A DNA stretch of 7,803 nucleotides from Chloroflexota bacterium (GCA_016875755.1 VGOX01000091.1:1-7803); one strand, 5' to 3'. Shown: positions 1 to 6,886, counted from the stretch's first letter. Notes: generated by a model from the letters alone, not told the origin. Made by a program: numbers and translations.

Positions 1-1
1 T

Positions 2-106
2 GCCAATGAGACCCAACAGACTGTTTACCGCCTCAAACATGATTTGCTGTCCGACTATTTGCGTCAACAACTCAAATCGCCTGCTATTCAAATGACTTTT
101 GCGTAA
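2..106 (+). CDS. C-terminal end of an unidentified protein, possibly a transposase (partial)
   Basis: An open frame enters from the left edge and stops at TAA (104-106). It encodes the last 34 residues, beginning ANETQQTVYRLKHDLLSDYL and ending SPAIQMTFA. The tail is charged and Leu-rich, as in a terminal helix; no domain can be named from so little. The stop lies inside TTGCGTAAGTCCT (99-111), which resembles, as I recall it, inverted-repeat ends of some insertion sequences (GGACTTACGCA type). A transposase running to the end of its IS is therefore one possibility, but the other end is outside the window and this is weak. Being open to the edge and followed by a strong terminator supports a real gene end. 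Confidence 0.45.
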   Translation, partial: ANETQQTVYRLKHDLLSDYLRQQLKSPAIQMTFA

Positions 107-197
107 GTCCTAGATTTTACATCCACAACGAAAAAATGCAAGCACCAAAAGTGCGAAATCCCTAACAGTTATGTTAGCCTTACAGGAACGTAAGAAG

Positions 198-237
198 AAA
201 AGAACATTGCAAAAACAAAATTCTGCAATGTTCTTTT
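198..237. terminator. Bidirectional intrinsic terminator between the left partial gene and the pilin gene
   Basis: Twelve-base perfect arms (200-211 and 224-235), extendable to 14 bp with A-T pairs, enclose a 12-nt loop. On the plus strand the arm runs into a T tract (to 240). On the minus strand the hairpin is followed by TTTTCTTCTT. It can therefore end both the rightward transcript from the edge gene and the leftward pilin transcript, whose stop is 36 nt away. The stem is A/T rich but long. Confidence 0.85.
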
Positions 238-272
238 TTTGATTTAAAAAACAAGAAATCAAGCCTATTGAA

Positions 273-419
273 TTAAATCGTATTGCTGATATTGTCAAAA
301 ACATCGCTGATAAGCGGCCCAAGGGCGGTTAATGCTGCCAACACAAACATGGCAACCAAAACAAGAATGAGCGCATATTCAACAAGACCCTGGCCTTTTT
401 CGGTGGGCGTAAACATCAT
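273..419 (-). CDS. flp: Flp/Fap-type (type IVb) pilin precursor
   Basis: A 48-residue protein too short for ordinary ORF cut-offs. It begins MMFTPTEKGQGLVEYALILV and continues as one hydrophobic helix to about residue 36, then a short polar tail (SDVFDNISNTI). The pattern Gly9 | Gln-Gly-Leu-Val-Glu-Tyr fits a type IVb prepilin: cleavage after Gly by a prepilin peptidase leaves Glu at +5 and Tyr at +6, as in Flp pilins. Such pilins form the tad-type adhesive fibre. Here it stands alone, so the secretion ATPase and other tad genes must lie elsewhere if it works. AAAGGAG (429-435) sits 9 nt before the first ATG, supporting that start. The plus-strand frame overlapping it (283-483) is its shadow. 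Confidence 0.88.
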   Translation of the reverse strand: MMFTPTEKGQGLVEYALILVLVAMFVLAALTALGPLISDVFDNISNTI

Positions 420-472
420 GACAACATACTCCTTTCGTTTGAATTTCCCAAAAAATAAACAGGGATGTATTT

Positions 473-500
473 ATTGTACATGACAATTTCAAAAAAACAA
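473..500 (-). promoter_or_regulatory. Candidate promoter of the pilin gene
   Basis: On the minus strand TTGTTT (495-500) and TACAAT (473-478) are 16 nt apart, about 55 nt upstream of the pilin start. The -10 box is good and the -35 box is fair. The region is very A/T rich, so chance matches are likely. Confidence 0.4.
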
Positions 501-530
501 CACATCCTTAAAAACATCAAAACCTGTAAT

Positions 531-572
531 GATTGATGACTTCACCAATAGTGAAAACCATAACAATCAATC
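531..572. repeat. Nested dyad upstream of hutI (possible operator)
   Basis: An inner perfect palindrome, TTCAC-5 nt-GTGAA (541-555), lies inside a second inverted pair GATTGAT (531-537) and ATCAATC (566-572). The outer arms are not symmetric about the inner one (3 nt on the left, 10 nt on the right). It sits between the divergent pilin and hutI genes, about 70 nt before the hutI start, where a regulator could bind. No convincing promoter for hutI was found nearby. Confidence 0.35.
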
Positions 573-643
573 CTCGCCCCCGCGAACAAGTTTTCTGTGG
601 TTAAATTACCTTGTCAGGCAACTATAAAAAATACGGTGACAAT

Positions 644-1918
644 ATGCTCATACATTCTGCATCCCAACTTCTCACTCTCGCAGGCGGACCTCAACGCGGA
701 AAATCTCTCGGCTCACTCGGCGTGATCGAAAATGGCGCGATCCTCATTCGTGACGAAAAGATCATTGCAGTCGGAACCACGGAAGAACTCCGTAATGCCT
801 ATCCGGAAGAGCCCACCCTCGATGCAAATCGCTGTGTTGTCATGCCTGGCTTCGTAGACCCGCATACCCATCTCATCTGGGCGGGAGACCGTGCCGATGA
901 ATTTGAAAAGAAAATGGCGGGCACACCTTATCTTGATATTCTTGCTGCGGGCGGCGGCATTCTATCTACTGTGAAAGCAACACGCACTGCCAGTATTGAA
1001 AAGCTCATGGCAGAAACACGCCCGCGCATGTTACGCATGTTCCGCAATGGAACCACCACTGCCGAAGCAAAAACAGGCTATGGATTGCAAGCCGCCACTG
1101 AACTACGCCTTCTCAAAGCCCTGCTCGCACTGCATGATGAAAGTCCGCTTGATCTCGTATTTACCTTTCTAGGCGCACATGCCATTCCGCCGGAATATAA
1201 GGATAACCCACAAGGCTACACAGATGAAATTACAGCCACCATGCTGCCCATGCTCAAAGAATGGTGGGAGACGCATGCTCCGCGCATGTCCCTGCCCTTT
1301 GTGGATGTCTTCTGCGAGACAAAAGCGTTCACCCTCGAACAATCGCGTCAGATCCTGACCCGGGCTGGGGCGCTGGGATTCCCGCTCAAGATCCACGCCG
1401 ACGAATTCGACAACCTTGGTGGTGCATCTCTCGCAGCGGAGTTAAATGCCGCATCGGCCGACCATCTCGTCGTTACGTCTGATGCGGATATTCAGGCGTT
1501 GGGAAAATCCAACACAGTCGCGGTCGCCCTGCCCTGCACTCCGTTCGGTCTGGCTGAGTCCCATTACACACCTGCAAAAAAATTACTCGATGCCGATGCC
1601 ATGCTCGCCATTGCAACAGACTGCAACCCCGGCACCTCTTGGAATGAGTCGATGCAGTTTGCGATCGCGCTTGCCTGCCGCTATATGAAATTGACCCCAG
1701 CACAAGCCATCGCCGCATCCACCATCAACTCAGCACACGCCATCCGCAAAGCAGATGTAATCGGCTCACTCGAAGTTGGCAAACAGGCAGATATGCTGAT
1801 TTTGTCTGTATCTGATTATCGTCAGGTCGGGTACCGCTATGGGACAAATCTCGTGAAGCAGATCATCAAACGCGGACAAGTCTATTCTGTGGATGTGGGA
1901 TACTACAGAACGGCATAA
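644..1918 (+). CDS. hutI: Imidazolonepropionase (HutI)
   Basis: Hydrolyses 4-imidazolone-5-propionate to N-formimino-L-glutamate, the third step of histidine breakdown; cytosolic metal-dependent amidohydrolase. The 424 residues match the family's usual length. Visible hallmarks are the metal motif HTH (74-76) in PGFVDPHTHLIWAG, the KIHADEF stretch (His251), His274 in SADHLVV, and ATDCNPGTSWNESM with the metal-site Asp326. A TTG 33 bases upstream (611) is in frame, but ATG at 644 gives the normal N-terminus, with GGTGA just upstream as a weak ribosome site. First gene of the putative four-gene operon; the next start is 5 nt after its stop. No hutH or hutU is in the window, so the rest of the pathway is elsewhere or absent. 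Confidence 0.95.
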   Translation: MLIHSASQLLTLAGGPQRGKSLGSLGVIENGAILIRDEKIIAVGTTEELRNAYPEEPTLDANRCVVMPGFVDPHTHLIWAGDRADEFEKKMAGTPYLDILAAGGGILSTVKATRTASIEKLMAETRPRMLRMFRNGTTTAEAKTGYGLQAATELRLLKALLALHDESPLDLVFTFLGAHAIPPEYKDNPQGYTDEITATMLPMLKEWWETHAPRMSLPFVDVFCETKAFTLEQSRQILTRAGALGFPLKIHADEFDNLGGASLAAELNAASADHLVVTSDADIQALGKSNTVAVALPCTPFGLAESHYTPAKKLLDADAMLAIATDCNPGTSWNESMQFAIALACRYMKLTPAQAIAASTINSAHAIRKADVIGSLEVGKQADMLILSVSDYRQVGYRYGTNLVKQIIKRGQVYSVDVGYYRTA

Positions 1919-1923
1919 CAGAG

Positions 1924-3584
1924 ATGCACTGGATGGAAAGCAAGTGGTTGATCTTCGCGATCATTCTCATTATCAATGCTCTTACTGCATTTGGAATGGC
2001 AGTGATCTTGCTGCGCCGCCCCGCACGGACGGGACGCAACTCAATGGCTTTCGTGCTGACCGGGTTGGGGGTTTGGTCGTTCGCATACGCCATGATCACG
2101 CTTTCCCCCTCGCTTGAAGGAAAAACTTTCTGGCTTAAGATCGAAAATATTGGCATCCTTTCTGTGCCTGTGCATTGGTTTTTCTTTTCACTAAAATATG
2201 CACGGCTGAATGCCTGGCTGACGCGCAAACCAGCCCAATTGCTTTTCTGGATCATTCCGTCTTTTTCTTTTGCCTTATTACTTTCAGGGGAATGGTTTAA
2301 TCTTTATTACTCCTCGGTGCAGGTGGCATCAGAGACGGGAGGACCCCTTGTTATAAGCCGCGGGCCTGCGTATTGGATTGCTTTTACACAAGCCTATGTA
2401 TTGACTCTGGGAGGGATGGGATGCCTGCTCTGGCGGTTCATCCGCTCACGCCACACCTACCGCAGACAAATGCCCTACTTGATCGGCGCAGTTCTTATTC
2501 CATTTATCTTTAATTTGATCTATCAATTCAACCCCGGCATTCTCCCGATCTTTTCTGCGACGGTGGATCTGACTCCGCTTTCCTTCAATATCACTGCGAT
2601 TCTGCTGGCAATGAGCATTTTTGGACTGCGTCTGTTCGACCTTGTTCCCATCGCCCGTGATACTGTTCTGGAATACATTCCCGAATTGTTTTTTGTAATG
2701 GATGCAAATGACCGTCTGGTTGACGCAAATGCAATGGCACAAAAATGGCTGGGAAAATCCTTCAAAGAGATCGAAGGGCAGGATCCCATTGAAGTATTCA
2801 AACAATGGCCGCAATTGCTCAACCGTTTCATCTTCACAGAACGTTCACGTGAGGAGGTCGAAATTCCCGGCAATCCGCCGCATACGCTTGAAATTGTTGT
2901 CACTCCGCTCTATAACCACCTGAAAAACCTGGAGGGACGGGTGATCGTGGCACGCGACATCACCGAGCGCAAATTGCTTGAGACGAAATTACGGGCGGTC
3001 AACCAGTCTTTGCAGGATCAATTGAACGAAAATGAAAGACTGCGGGTGCAATTGCAGGAACAAGCCATCCGAGACCCGTTGACCGGCGTCTTCAACCGCC
3101 GCTTTTTTCTGCATCGTTGGATAAGGAAAACGCACGAGCAAAACGCGAAAACACCTCCTATTCCATCCTCATCCTTGATGTAGACCTGTTCAAAAATTTC
3201 AACGATACCTACGGGCATAAATGCGGTGATATAGTCCTGCAATCGTTGGCAACCATGCTGGTGGAAAACACCCGCAGCGGAGACATTGTCTGCCGGTATG
3301 GCGGTGAGGAATTCGTCATCCTCATGACAGATCTATCGACGGAGATGGCATACGAACGAGCCGAGTCTCTTAGAAAACAGTTCGCATCAATGAAAATCGA
3401 ATTCGAAGGTAAACTCTTAAGTAGTACCTTCTCTGCCGGCATTGCCTGCTGCCCGTCACATTCCACCAATAGCGAACATCTTCTCATGTTGGCAGATGCC
3501 GCCTTGTATCAATCAAAAGCGCGGGGACGTAATTGCACATCTGTTTACTGGCCTGAAAGCACCCCCCACATCCCTGCAGATTGA
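1924..3584 (+). pseudogene. Membrane diguanylate cyclase, 7TM-PAS-GGDEF, split by a one-base frameshift
   Basis: Makes c-di-GMP from two GTP if intact. The first frame (1924-3183) has about seven hydrophobic helices (residues ~4-240, like histidine-kinase 7TM sensor regions), a PAS domain (~245-350) ending VIVARDITERKLLE, a coiled coil, then RDPLTGVFNRRFF. The frame is lost there, and the GGDEF domain continues in another frame to 3584. Adding one T to the six-T run at 3103-3108 gives NRRFFSASLDKENARAKREN, which has exactly the family's spacing. The restored protein has 553 residues with GGEEF (~460-464) and an RSGD inhibitory I-site five residues before it, so the site looks competent. The cause may be sequencing error, a recent mutation or slippage. 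ATG 1924 (or 1933) follows hutI by 5 nt. Confidence 0.9.
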
Positions 3585-3601
3585 AATCCAGAACAAAAAT
3601 T

Positions 3602-3606
3602 AGGAG
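3602..3606 (+). promoter_or_regulatory. Ribosome binding site of the arginase gene
   Basis: AGGAG stands 6 nt before ATG 3613, in a 28-nt gap after the cyclase stop. It fixes the arginase start and shows that the gene can be translated independently of the frameshifted gene before it. Confidence 0.8.
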
Positions 3607-3612
3607 ACTTAC

Positions 3613-4518
3613 ATGCAAATCGATATTATTGGCGTCCCGATCGACCTCGGCGCAGATCGTCGCGGTGTGGACATGGGGCCCAGCGCAATTCGGTACGCGC
3701 ACCTGCAAGGCAAACTTGAGGTCCTTGGCTACACCGTCCGTGACGAAGGCAATGTGGAAGTGCCCATCGCCGAAATGTGCAGCATCAACAACCCAAAACT
3801 AAAATACATCGACTGCATCATCCCAATGGCACGGCGCGTCTCCGGCGCAGTATCCACCTCGATACAGGCTGGCAACTTTCCGCTTGTGGTGGGAGGCGAT
3901 CACAGCCTCTCCATCGGCTCGGTGCGCGGAGCAGCCCGTAACAAAAAAATCGGCGTCATCTGGATCGATGCACATGCTGATTTCAATACCGCCGAAACCA
4001 CTCCGTCTGGAAATATTCACGGTATGTCTCTCGCCATCCTCGCAGGGCTGGGCGACCCCAGCCTCGTGCAACTGTGGGATGAACCAACCCCGGTCATCGA
4101 CCCCAAGAACATCGCCATCATCGGCGCACGCGATCTGGATGAAGGTGAAAAAGCGAATCTGCGCGAAGCGGGGGCAATGGTGATGAGCATGGAACAGATC
4201 GACCGCTATGGCATGGTGAAGGTTGTTGAAAAAGCCATCGAACGCGTCAGCCGCGATGTGGACGGCTTATTTCTCTCGCTCGATCTCGATGCGCTCGACC
4301 CACAACACGCGCCCGGCGTCGGCACACCCGTCCCTGCCGGTTTGAGCCAACGAGAAGTACATCTCGCCTGCGAGCTCATTTCTGAAACAGGCAAACTCAT
4401 CGGCATGGACCTTGTCGAAGTCAACCCCATCCTCGATGTCCAAAATCAAACCGCATCGCTCGCCGTCGAATTCGCCCTCTCTGCCCTCGGACGCCGCATT
4501 TGGAATGGAAACATATGA
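3613..4518 (+). CDS. rocF: Arginase
   Basis: Hydrolyses L-arginine to ornithine and urea with a binuclear Mn centre in the cytosol. The 301 residues match bacterial arginases in length. The opening MQIDIIGVPIDLGADRRGVD with MGPSAIRYAHL is typical. Metal ligands are visible: His97 (GGDHSLSIGS), Asp119/His121/Asp123 (DAHADFNT), Asp224/Asp226 (SLDLDALDP). SGNIHGM (132-138) and Glu269 (DLVEVNP) correspond to arginase substrate-binding positions. Agmatinase and formiminoglutamase share this fold; formiminoglutamase would suit a hut neighbour, but the N-terminus and the SGNxHG loop favour arginase. Its stop overlaps the next gene's start by four bases (ATGA), which suggests translational coupling. 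Confidence 0.9.
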   Translation: MQIDIIGVPIDLGADRRGVDMGPSAIRYAHLQGKLEVLGYTVRDEGNVEVPIAEMCSINNPKLKYIDCIIPMARRVSGAVSTSIQAGNFPLVVGGDHSLSIGSVRGAARNKKIGVIWIDAHADFNTAETTPSGNIHGMSLAILAGLGDPSLVQLWDEPTPVIDPKNIAIIGARDLDEGEKANLREAGAMVMSMEQIDRYGMVKVVEKAIERVSRDVDGLFLSLDLDALDPQHAPGVGTPVPAGLSQREVHLACELISETGKLIGMDLVEVNPILDVQNQTASLAVEFALSALGRRIWNGNI

Positions 4519-5285
4519 AACCAACCCTCGCAGATATTGAACGATTCGCCCGTGAAGCAGGAGCTATTTTGCGGGATGGATACAGCAAAGAACACACGGT
4601 TCATTACAAAGGGATCATTGATCTGGTTACTGAAACAGACCACGCCTCTGAAGCATTCTTGATCGGCGAGATCAATGCCCGTTTTCCCGGCGGCCACATC
4701 ATCGCGGAAGAAAGCGGCGAGACACTTGGCCAAAACAACGACATCTGGTACATCGATCCGCTTGATGGCACCGTCAATTACGCGCATCACATCCCCATCT
4801 TTTGCGTCTCGATCGGATTCGCCGCCAACGGCGTGATGACTCTCGCCGCCGTCTACGACCCCATGCGCGACGAAATGTTCACCGCCGAACGCGGCAAGGG
4901 CGCGTTCCTGAATGGAAAACGAATTCAAGTATCCGATACCACCGAATTGGGCAAAAGCCTGCTCGTGACCGGCTTCCCCTACGACACGTGGAACACGGAA
5001 CTGGATAACTTCAAATACTTTGAACGTCTCGGAAAAAAAACCCAGGGCGTGCGCCGCCTCGGTTCTGCGGCATTGGACGCCTGCTATGTCGGCGCGGGCC
5101 GTTTTGATGGGTTCTGGGAATATAAACTCAAACCGTGGGACGTAGCTGCCGCCGGGCTTATCGCCGCAGAAAGCGGAGCAAAAGTCACCGCCATCGATGG
5201 GCGCGAAGATTTTCTCTCCCAACCATTGTCCATTCTGGCAACCACGCCGGGAATTTACGAACAGGTCAAAGAACAGTTGAATTAA
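4515..5285 (+). CDS. suhB: Inositol-1-monophosphatase family protein (SuhB-like)
   Basis: A 256-residue Mg-dependent phosphatase of the inositol monophosphatase family, likely acting on inositol-1-phosphate or a related sugar phosphate in the cytosol. Both signatures are present: AEES (64-67) followed by IDPLDGTVNYAHHIP (Asp81, Asp84), and KPWDVAAAG (Asp209). The early VTETDHASE stretch is also typical. ATG 4515 overlaps the arginase stop and is preferred to TTG 4500, which would add five non-family residues. GGAA just upstream is a modest ribosome site. Last gene of the operon, with the terminator six bases after the stop. The family includes histidinol-phosphate, fructose-1,6-bisphosphate and PAP phosphatases, so the substrate is uncertain. 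A 258-residue frame on the opposite strand is a codon shadow. Confidence 0.88.
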   Translation: MKPTLADIERFAREAGAILRDGYSKEHTVHYKGIIDLVTETDHASEAFLIGEINARFPGGHIIAEESGETLGQNNDIWYIDPLDGTVNYAHHIPIFCVSIGFAANGVMTLAAVYDPMRDEMFTAERGKGAFLNGKRIQVSDTTELGKSLLVTGFPYDTWNTELDNFKYFERLGKKTQGVRRLGSAALDACYVGAGRFDGFWEYKLKPWDVAAAGLIAAESGAKVTAIDGREDFLSQPLSILATTPGIYEQVKEQLN

Positions 5286-5290
5286 GAATT

Positions 5291-5334
5291 AGATACAAAA
5301 AGCGGACGGTGAATACCGTCCGCTTTTTGTATCT
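5291..5334 (+). terminator. Strong intrinsic terminator closing the hutI-suhB operon
   Basis: Nineteen-base perfect arms (5291-5309 and 5316-5334) enclose a six-base loop TGAATA. The G/C-rich upper stem GCGGACGG is followed by TTTTT inside the descending arm. The outer A/T part makes it nearly symmetric, so it could also stop leftward transcripts coming from the integrated element. It ends two bases before the tRNA fragment. Confidence 0.9.
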
Positions 5335-5336
5335 TG

Positions 5337-5378
5337 TGGGCCCGGCTGGATTCGAACCAGCGACCAAGCGATTATGAG
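5337..5378 (-). other. 3' part of a tRNA(CAT) gene: candidate attachment site (att)
   Basis: Read on the minus strand this is a tRNA from the anticodon loop to base 73: loop CTCATAA (5372-5378, anticodon CAT), 3' side of the anticodon stem TCGCT, variable loop TGGTC, T arm GCTGG-TTCGAAT-CCAGC (5345-5361), acceptor strand CGGGCCC and A73 (5337). CCA is not encoded. Upstream there is no D arm and no GGGCCCG to complete the acceptor stem, so the tRNA is incomplete. The preceding AGTGG can pair with TCGCT only through two wobbles. Such a 3' fragment beside an integrase is the duplicated att sequence left by integration, with the crossover probably in the anticodon loop. Elongator Met versus Ile2 (also CAT) cannot be told from this half. 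Confidence 0.8.
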
Positions 5379-5419
5379 CCACTTGATTTCCCTTCCATAG
5401 CTTCTACACAATTCTATCA

Positions 5420-5468
5420 CCCTCATATTTGGTGGTTTCTTTGTAGGCTACCGTACCAAATATGGGGG
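5420..5468. repeat. 14-bp-arm inverted repeat between att and the integrase
   Basis: Arms 5420-5433 and 5455-5468 match with one difference (a T:G pair in RNA). The inner ten bases CATATTTGGT / ACCAAATATG are perfect. The 21-base loop contains a further GGT/ACC pair and GTAGGCTAC. It starts 44 nt after the integrase stop and lies 41 nt from the tRNA fragment. It has no clear T tract on the minus strand, so it may be a factor-assisted transcript end or an integrase/accessory-protein binding site in the att region. Confidence 0.6.
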
Positions 5469-5512
5469 GTTGCTTCTTTCATGGCATTTTTTGACCAAAA
5501 TCCACTGCGACC

Positions 5513-6649
5513 CTACTGCGAAACGATTGTGAGCGGTTTCACGATCTGCTCGATATTTTCGGCTGCCGCATCCTGGGAATGGGCCATTACATGCCCATAA
5601 ATGTCAGTCGTGACGCTCGCCTTGGAGTGCCCTGCCCTATGTTGCACCGTGTTGACCGGTGTACCCATATCCAGGAGCAGGGAGAGCGACGTGTGACGCA
5701 GGTCGTGGAAGCGGATGTCCGGCAAACCGTTCTCCTGTAAAAGGCGTTTGAACTCCTTGGAGACTTTACTCTGGCTGGCGTAGGTGCCAATGCCGGTCGT
5801 GAAGATCATGCCATTCTCTTTCCAACTGTCTCCAGCCAGGGTCTTCTGGGCCTCCTGCCTTTGGCGGTGGGCCTCCAACATCGCCAGACCGATCTTGCCA
5901 AGTTTGATCTGGCGGCGACCTGACCTGGTCTTGGTGGGAACAAGCACCGCGCTGCTGTTGTATGCCTGTTGGAGCTGCCGCTCGACACGCAAAGTTCCTT
6001 TTTCCCAATCCACGTCGTCCCACATCAAACCGAGCAACTCACCCTTGCGCAGACCCGTGGTCAGGGCCAGGTAGAAAAGAGCTTCATAAGGATGACCGCT
6101 GGCAGCTTCAAGGAAAGTGCGCGCCTGGCTTTCGGTGAAGATGTGAAATTCCTTCGTCTCCACCTTGGGACGCTCCACGGCATCCATCGGGTTGTACCCG
6201 ATCAACCGTTCCCGAACCGCCTGCTTGAGCGCGCAGTGCAGGGTGGCATGGACCAGTTGGATGGTGCGGGAACCTTTGCCTTCCGCCTGCATCCGCAGGT
6301 ACAACTGGCGGATGTGAGCGGGGAGGATGTTCTGTAGCCGCATCTTTCCGATCACGGGCAGGATGTCTTGTTCCGCATACCGGCGGTAGTTGCGTGCCGT
6401 GTTCTGCCGGATGGAAAGGTCTTTACCTGTGAGCCAGCTTTCCATGTAGCGTTCCAGGGTCAACTGGGTGGCATCGAAGGACATGCCGTGTTCGATCTTG
6501 TTCGTGATCTCCCGAACCCAGTCATGACACTCTCGCTGGGTCTTGGCATACTTGGTGATGCGTTTGCCGCTCAGGCTGACCTGGGCACACCAGCGCCCAT
6601 CCTTCCGCTTGTAGACGGTGCCTTCGTTGTTGCCTCGCTTTTTTGCCAT
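5513..6649 (-). CDS. int: Tyrosine recombinase (phage-type site-specific integrase)
   Basis: Catalyses integration, and with an excision factor excision, at the adjacent tRNA att site. Its 378 residues (from ATG 6649) show three parts: an N-terminal arm-type DNA-binding region (GNNEGTVYKRKDGRWCAQVS, residues ~7-50), a core-binding helical domain (~60-160) and a catalytic domain. All catalytic residues are visible: Arg201 (TTGLRKGELL), Lys240 (VPTKTRSGRRQ), His315 and Arg318 (HDLRH), His341 (AGHSKAS) and nucleophile Tyr351 (TDIYGH). The usual Leu-Gly-His is Ala-Gly-His here. ATG 6655 is also in frame, but AAGGAG (6658-6663) is only 2 nt from it and 8 nt from ATG 6649, so 6649 is preferred. No excisionase gene was found beside it. 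Confidence 0.95.
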   Translation of the reverse strand: MAKKRGNNEGTVYKRKDGRWCAQVSLSGKRITKYAKTQRECHDWVREITNKIEHGMSFDATQLTLERYMESWLTGKDLSIRQNTARNYRRYAEQDILPVIGKMRLQNILPAHIRQLYLRMQAEGKGSRTIQLVHATLHCALKQAVRERLIGYNPMDAVERPKVETKEFHIFTESQARTFLEAASGHPYEALFYLALTTGLRKGELLGLMWDDVDWEKGTLRVERQLQQAYNSSAVLVPTKTRSGRRQIKLGKIGLAMLEAHRQRQEAQKTLAGDSWKENGMIFTTGIGTYASQSKVSKEFKRLLQENGLPDIRFHDLRHTSLSLLLDMGTPVNTVQHRAGHSKASVTTDIYGHVMAHSQDAAAENIEQIVKPLTIVSQ

Positions 6650-6791
6650 GTTCATTTCTCCTTCCTGTGACTGTTTGAGGGGTCCAGTGAGGAGAAACGA
6701 GTGAAGCTTGTGCTATTCGATTATTAAGGTGCTGCGGTGACATCGTGATTATCTCTCTAAACTGGACAAAAGGCAATCTAATTTTAGAGTC

Positions 6792-6820
6792 ATTATACAG
6801 AACAGATGTTCTGTAGTCAA
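6792..6820 (-). promoter_or_regulatory. Integrase promoter
   Basis: On the minus strand TTGACT (6815-6820) and a perfect TATAAT (6792-6797) are exactly 17 nt apart. This near-consensus sigma-70-type promoter points to the integrase, with a start near 6785 and a leader of about 135 nt. It is the best promoter in the window, and its spacer is wholly occupied by a palindrome. A seven-base inverted pair (CTCTAAA / TTTAGAG, 6755-6789) overlaps the expected start. Confidence 0.8.
6796..6815. promoter_or_regulatory. Palindromic operator, LexA/SOS-box-like, in the integrase promoter spacer
   Basis: Perfect eight-base arms TACAGAAC (6796-6803) and GTTCTGTA (6808-6815) surround AGAT. The core GAAC-AGAT-GTTC fits GAACRNRYGTTC, the Gram-positive-type LexA box. 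Lying between -35 and -10 it would block RNA polymerase when bound. A repressor encoded by the element itself is the alternative reader. Confidence 0.65.
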
Positions 6821-6833
6821 GTATAGCAAGATT

Positions 6834-6850
6834 CCATATGTTCTATATGG
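6834..6850. repeat. Short palindrome upstream of the integrase -35 box
   Basis: CCATAT-5 nt-ATATGG, perfect six-base arms, 14 nt beyond the -35 hexamer on its upstream side. It is followed by a partial direct echo (TCTATATGG then TCTATGG). It may be a second regulator or recombination-accessory site, or an accident of A/T-rich sequence. Confidence 0.35.
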
Positions 6851-6886
6851 TCTATGGCTTATTCACTTTTGGAATTCGTGACCTAG

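Larger units (their letters stand above)
5337..6820. mobile_element. One end of a tRNA-integrated element (right end not found)
   Basis: Three parts fit one end of an integrative element: the tRNA 3' fragment, a long inverted repeat 42 nt further in, and a complete tyrosine integrase reading towards the att site. The tRNA is on the minus strand and its 3' end is at the left. The restored full-length tRNA, with the second att copy, should therefore lie at the far right end. No second copy of the T-arm sequence appears to 7803, so the element extends beyond the window or the right end has decayed. The outer limit given is the integrase promoter, the last part clearly belonging to it. Confidence 0.6.

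Noticed and set aside
3613..4518. Formiminoglutamase (HutG) as an alternative to arginase
   Set aside because: It would fit beside hutI, but the N-terminal VPIDLGADRRGVD and the SGNIHGM loop are arginase-like; kept only as a minor alternative.
4446..5222. A 258-residue minus-strand frame
   Set aside because: It is wholly antisense to the SuhB-like gene, arises from its codon pattern, and has no recognisable motif or ribosome site.
5334..5600. An 88-residue plus-strand frame beginning MWARLDSNQRPSDYEPL
   Set aside because: It is the translated antisense of the tRNA fragment; LDSNQRPSDYE and GFEPATKRL peptides are familiar spurious entries from tRNA genes.
6522..6776. Leader frame overlapping the integrase start on the minus strand
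   Set aside because: It runs into the integrase gene in another frame with biased composition, has a poor ribosome site and no family features.
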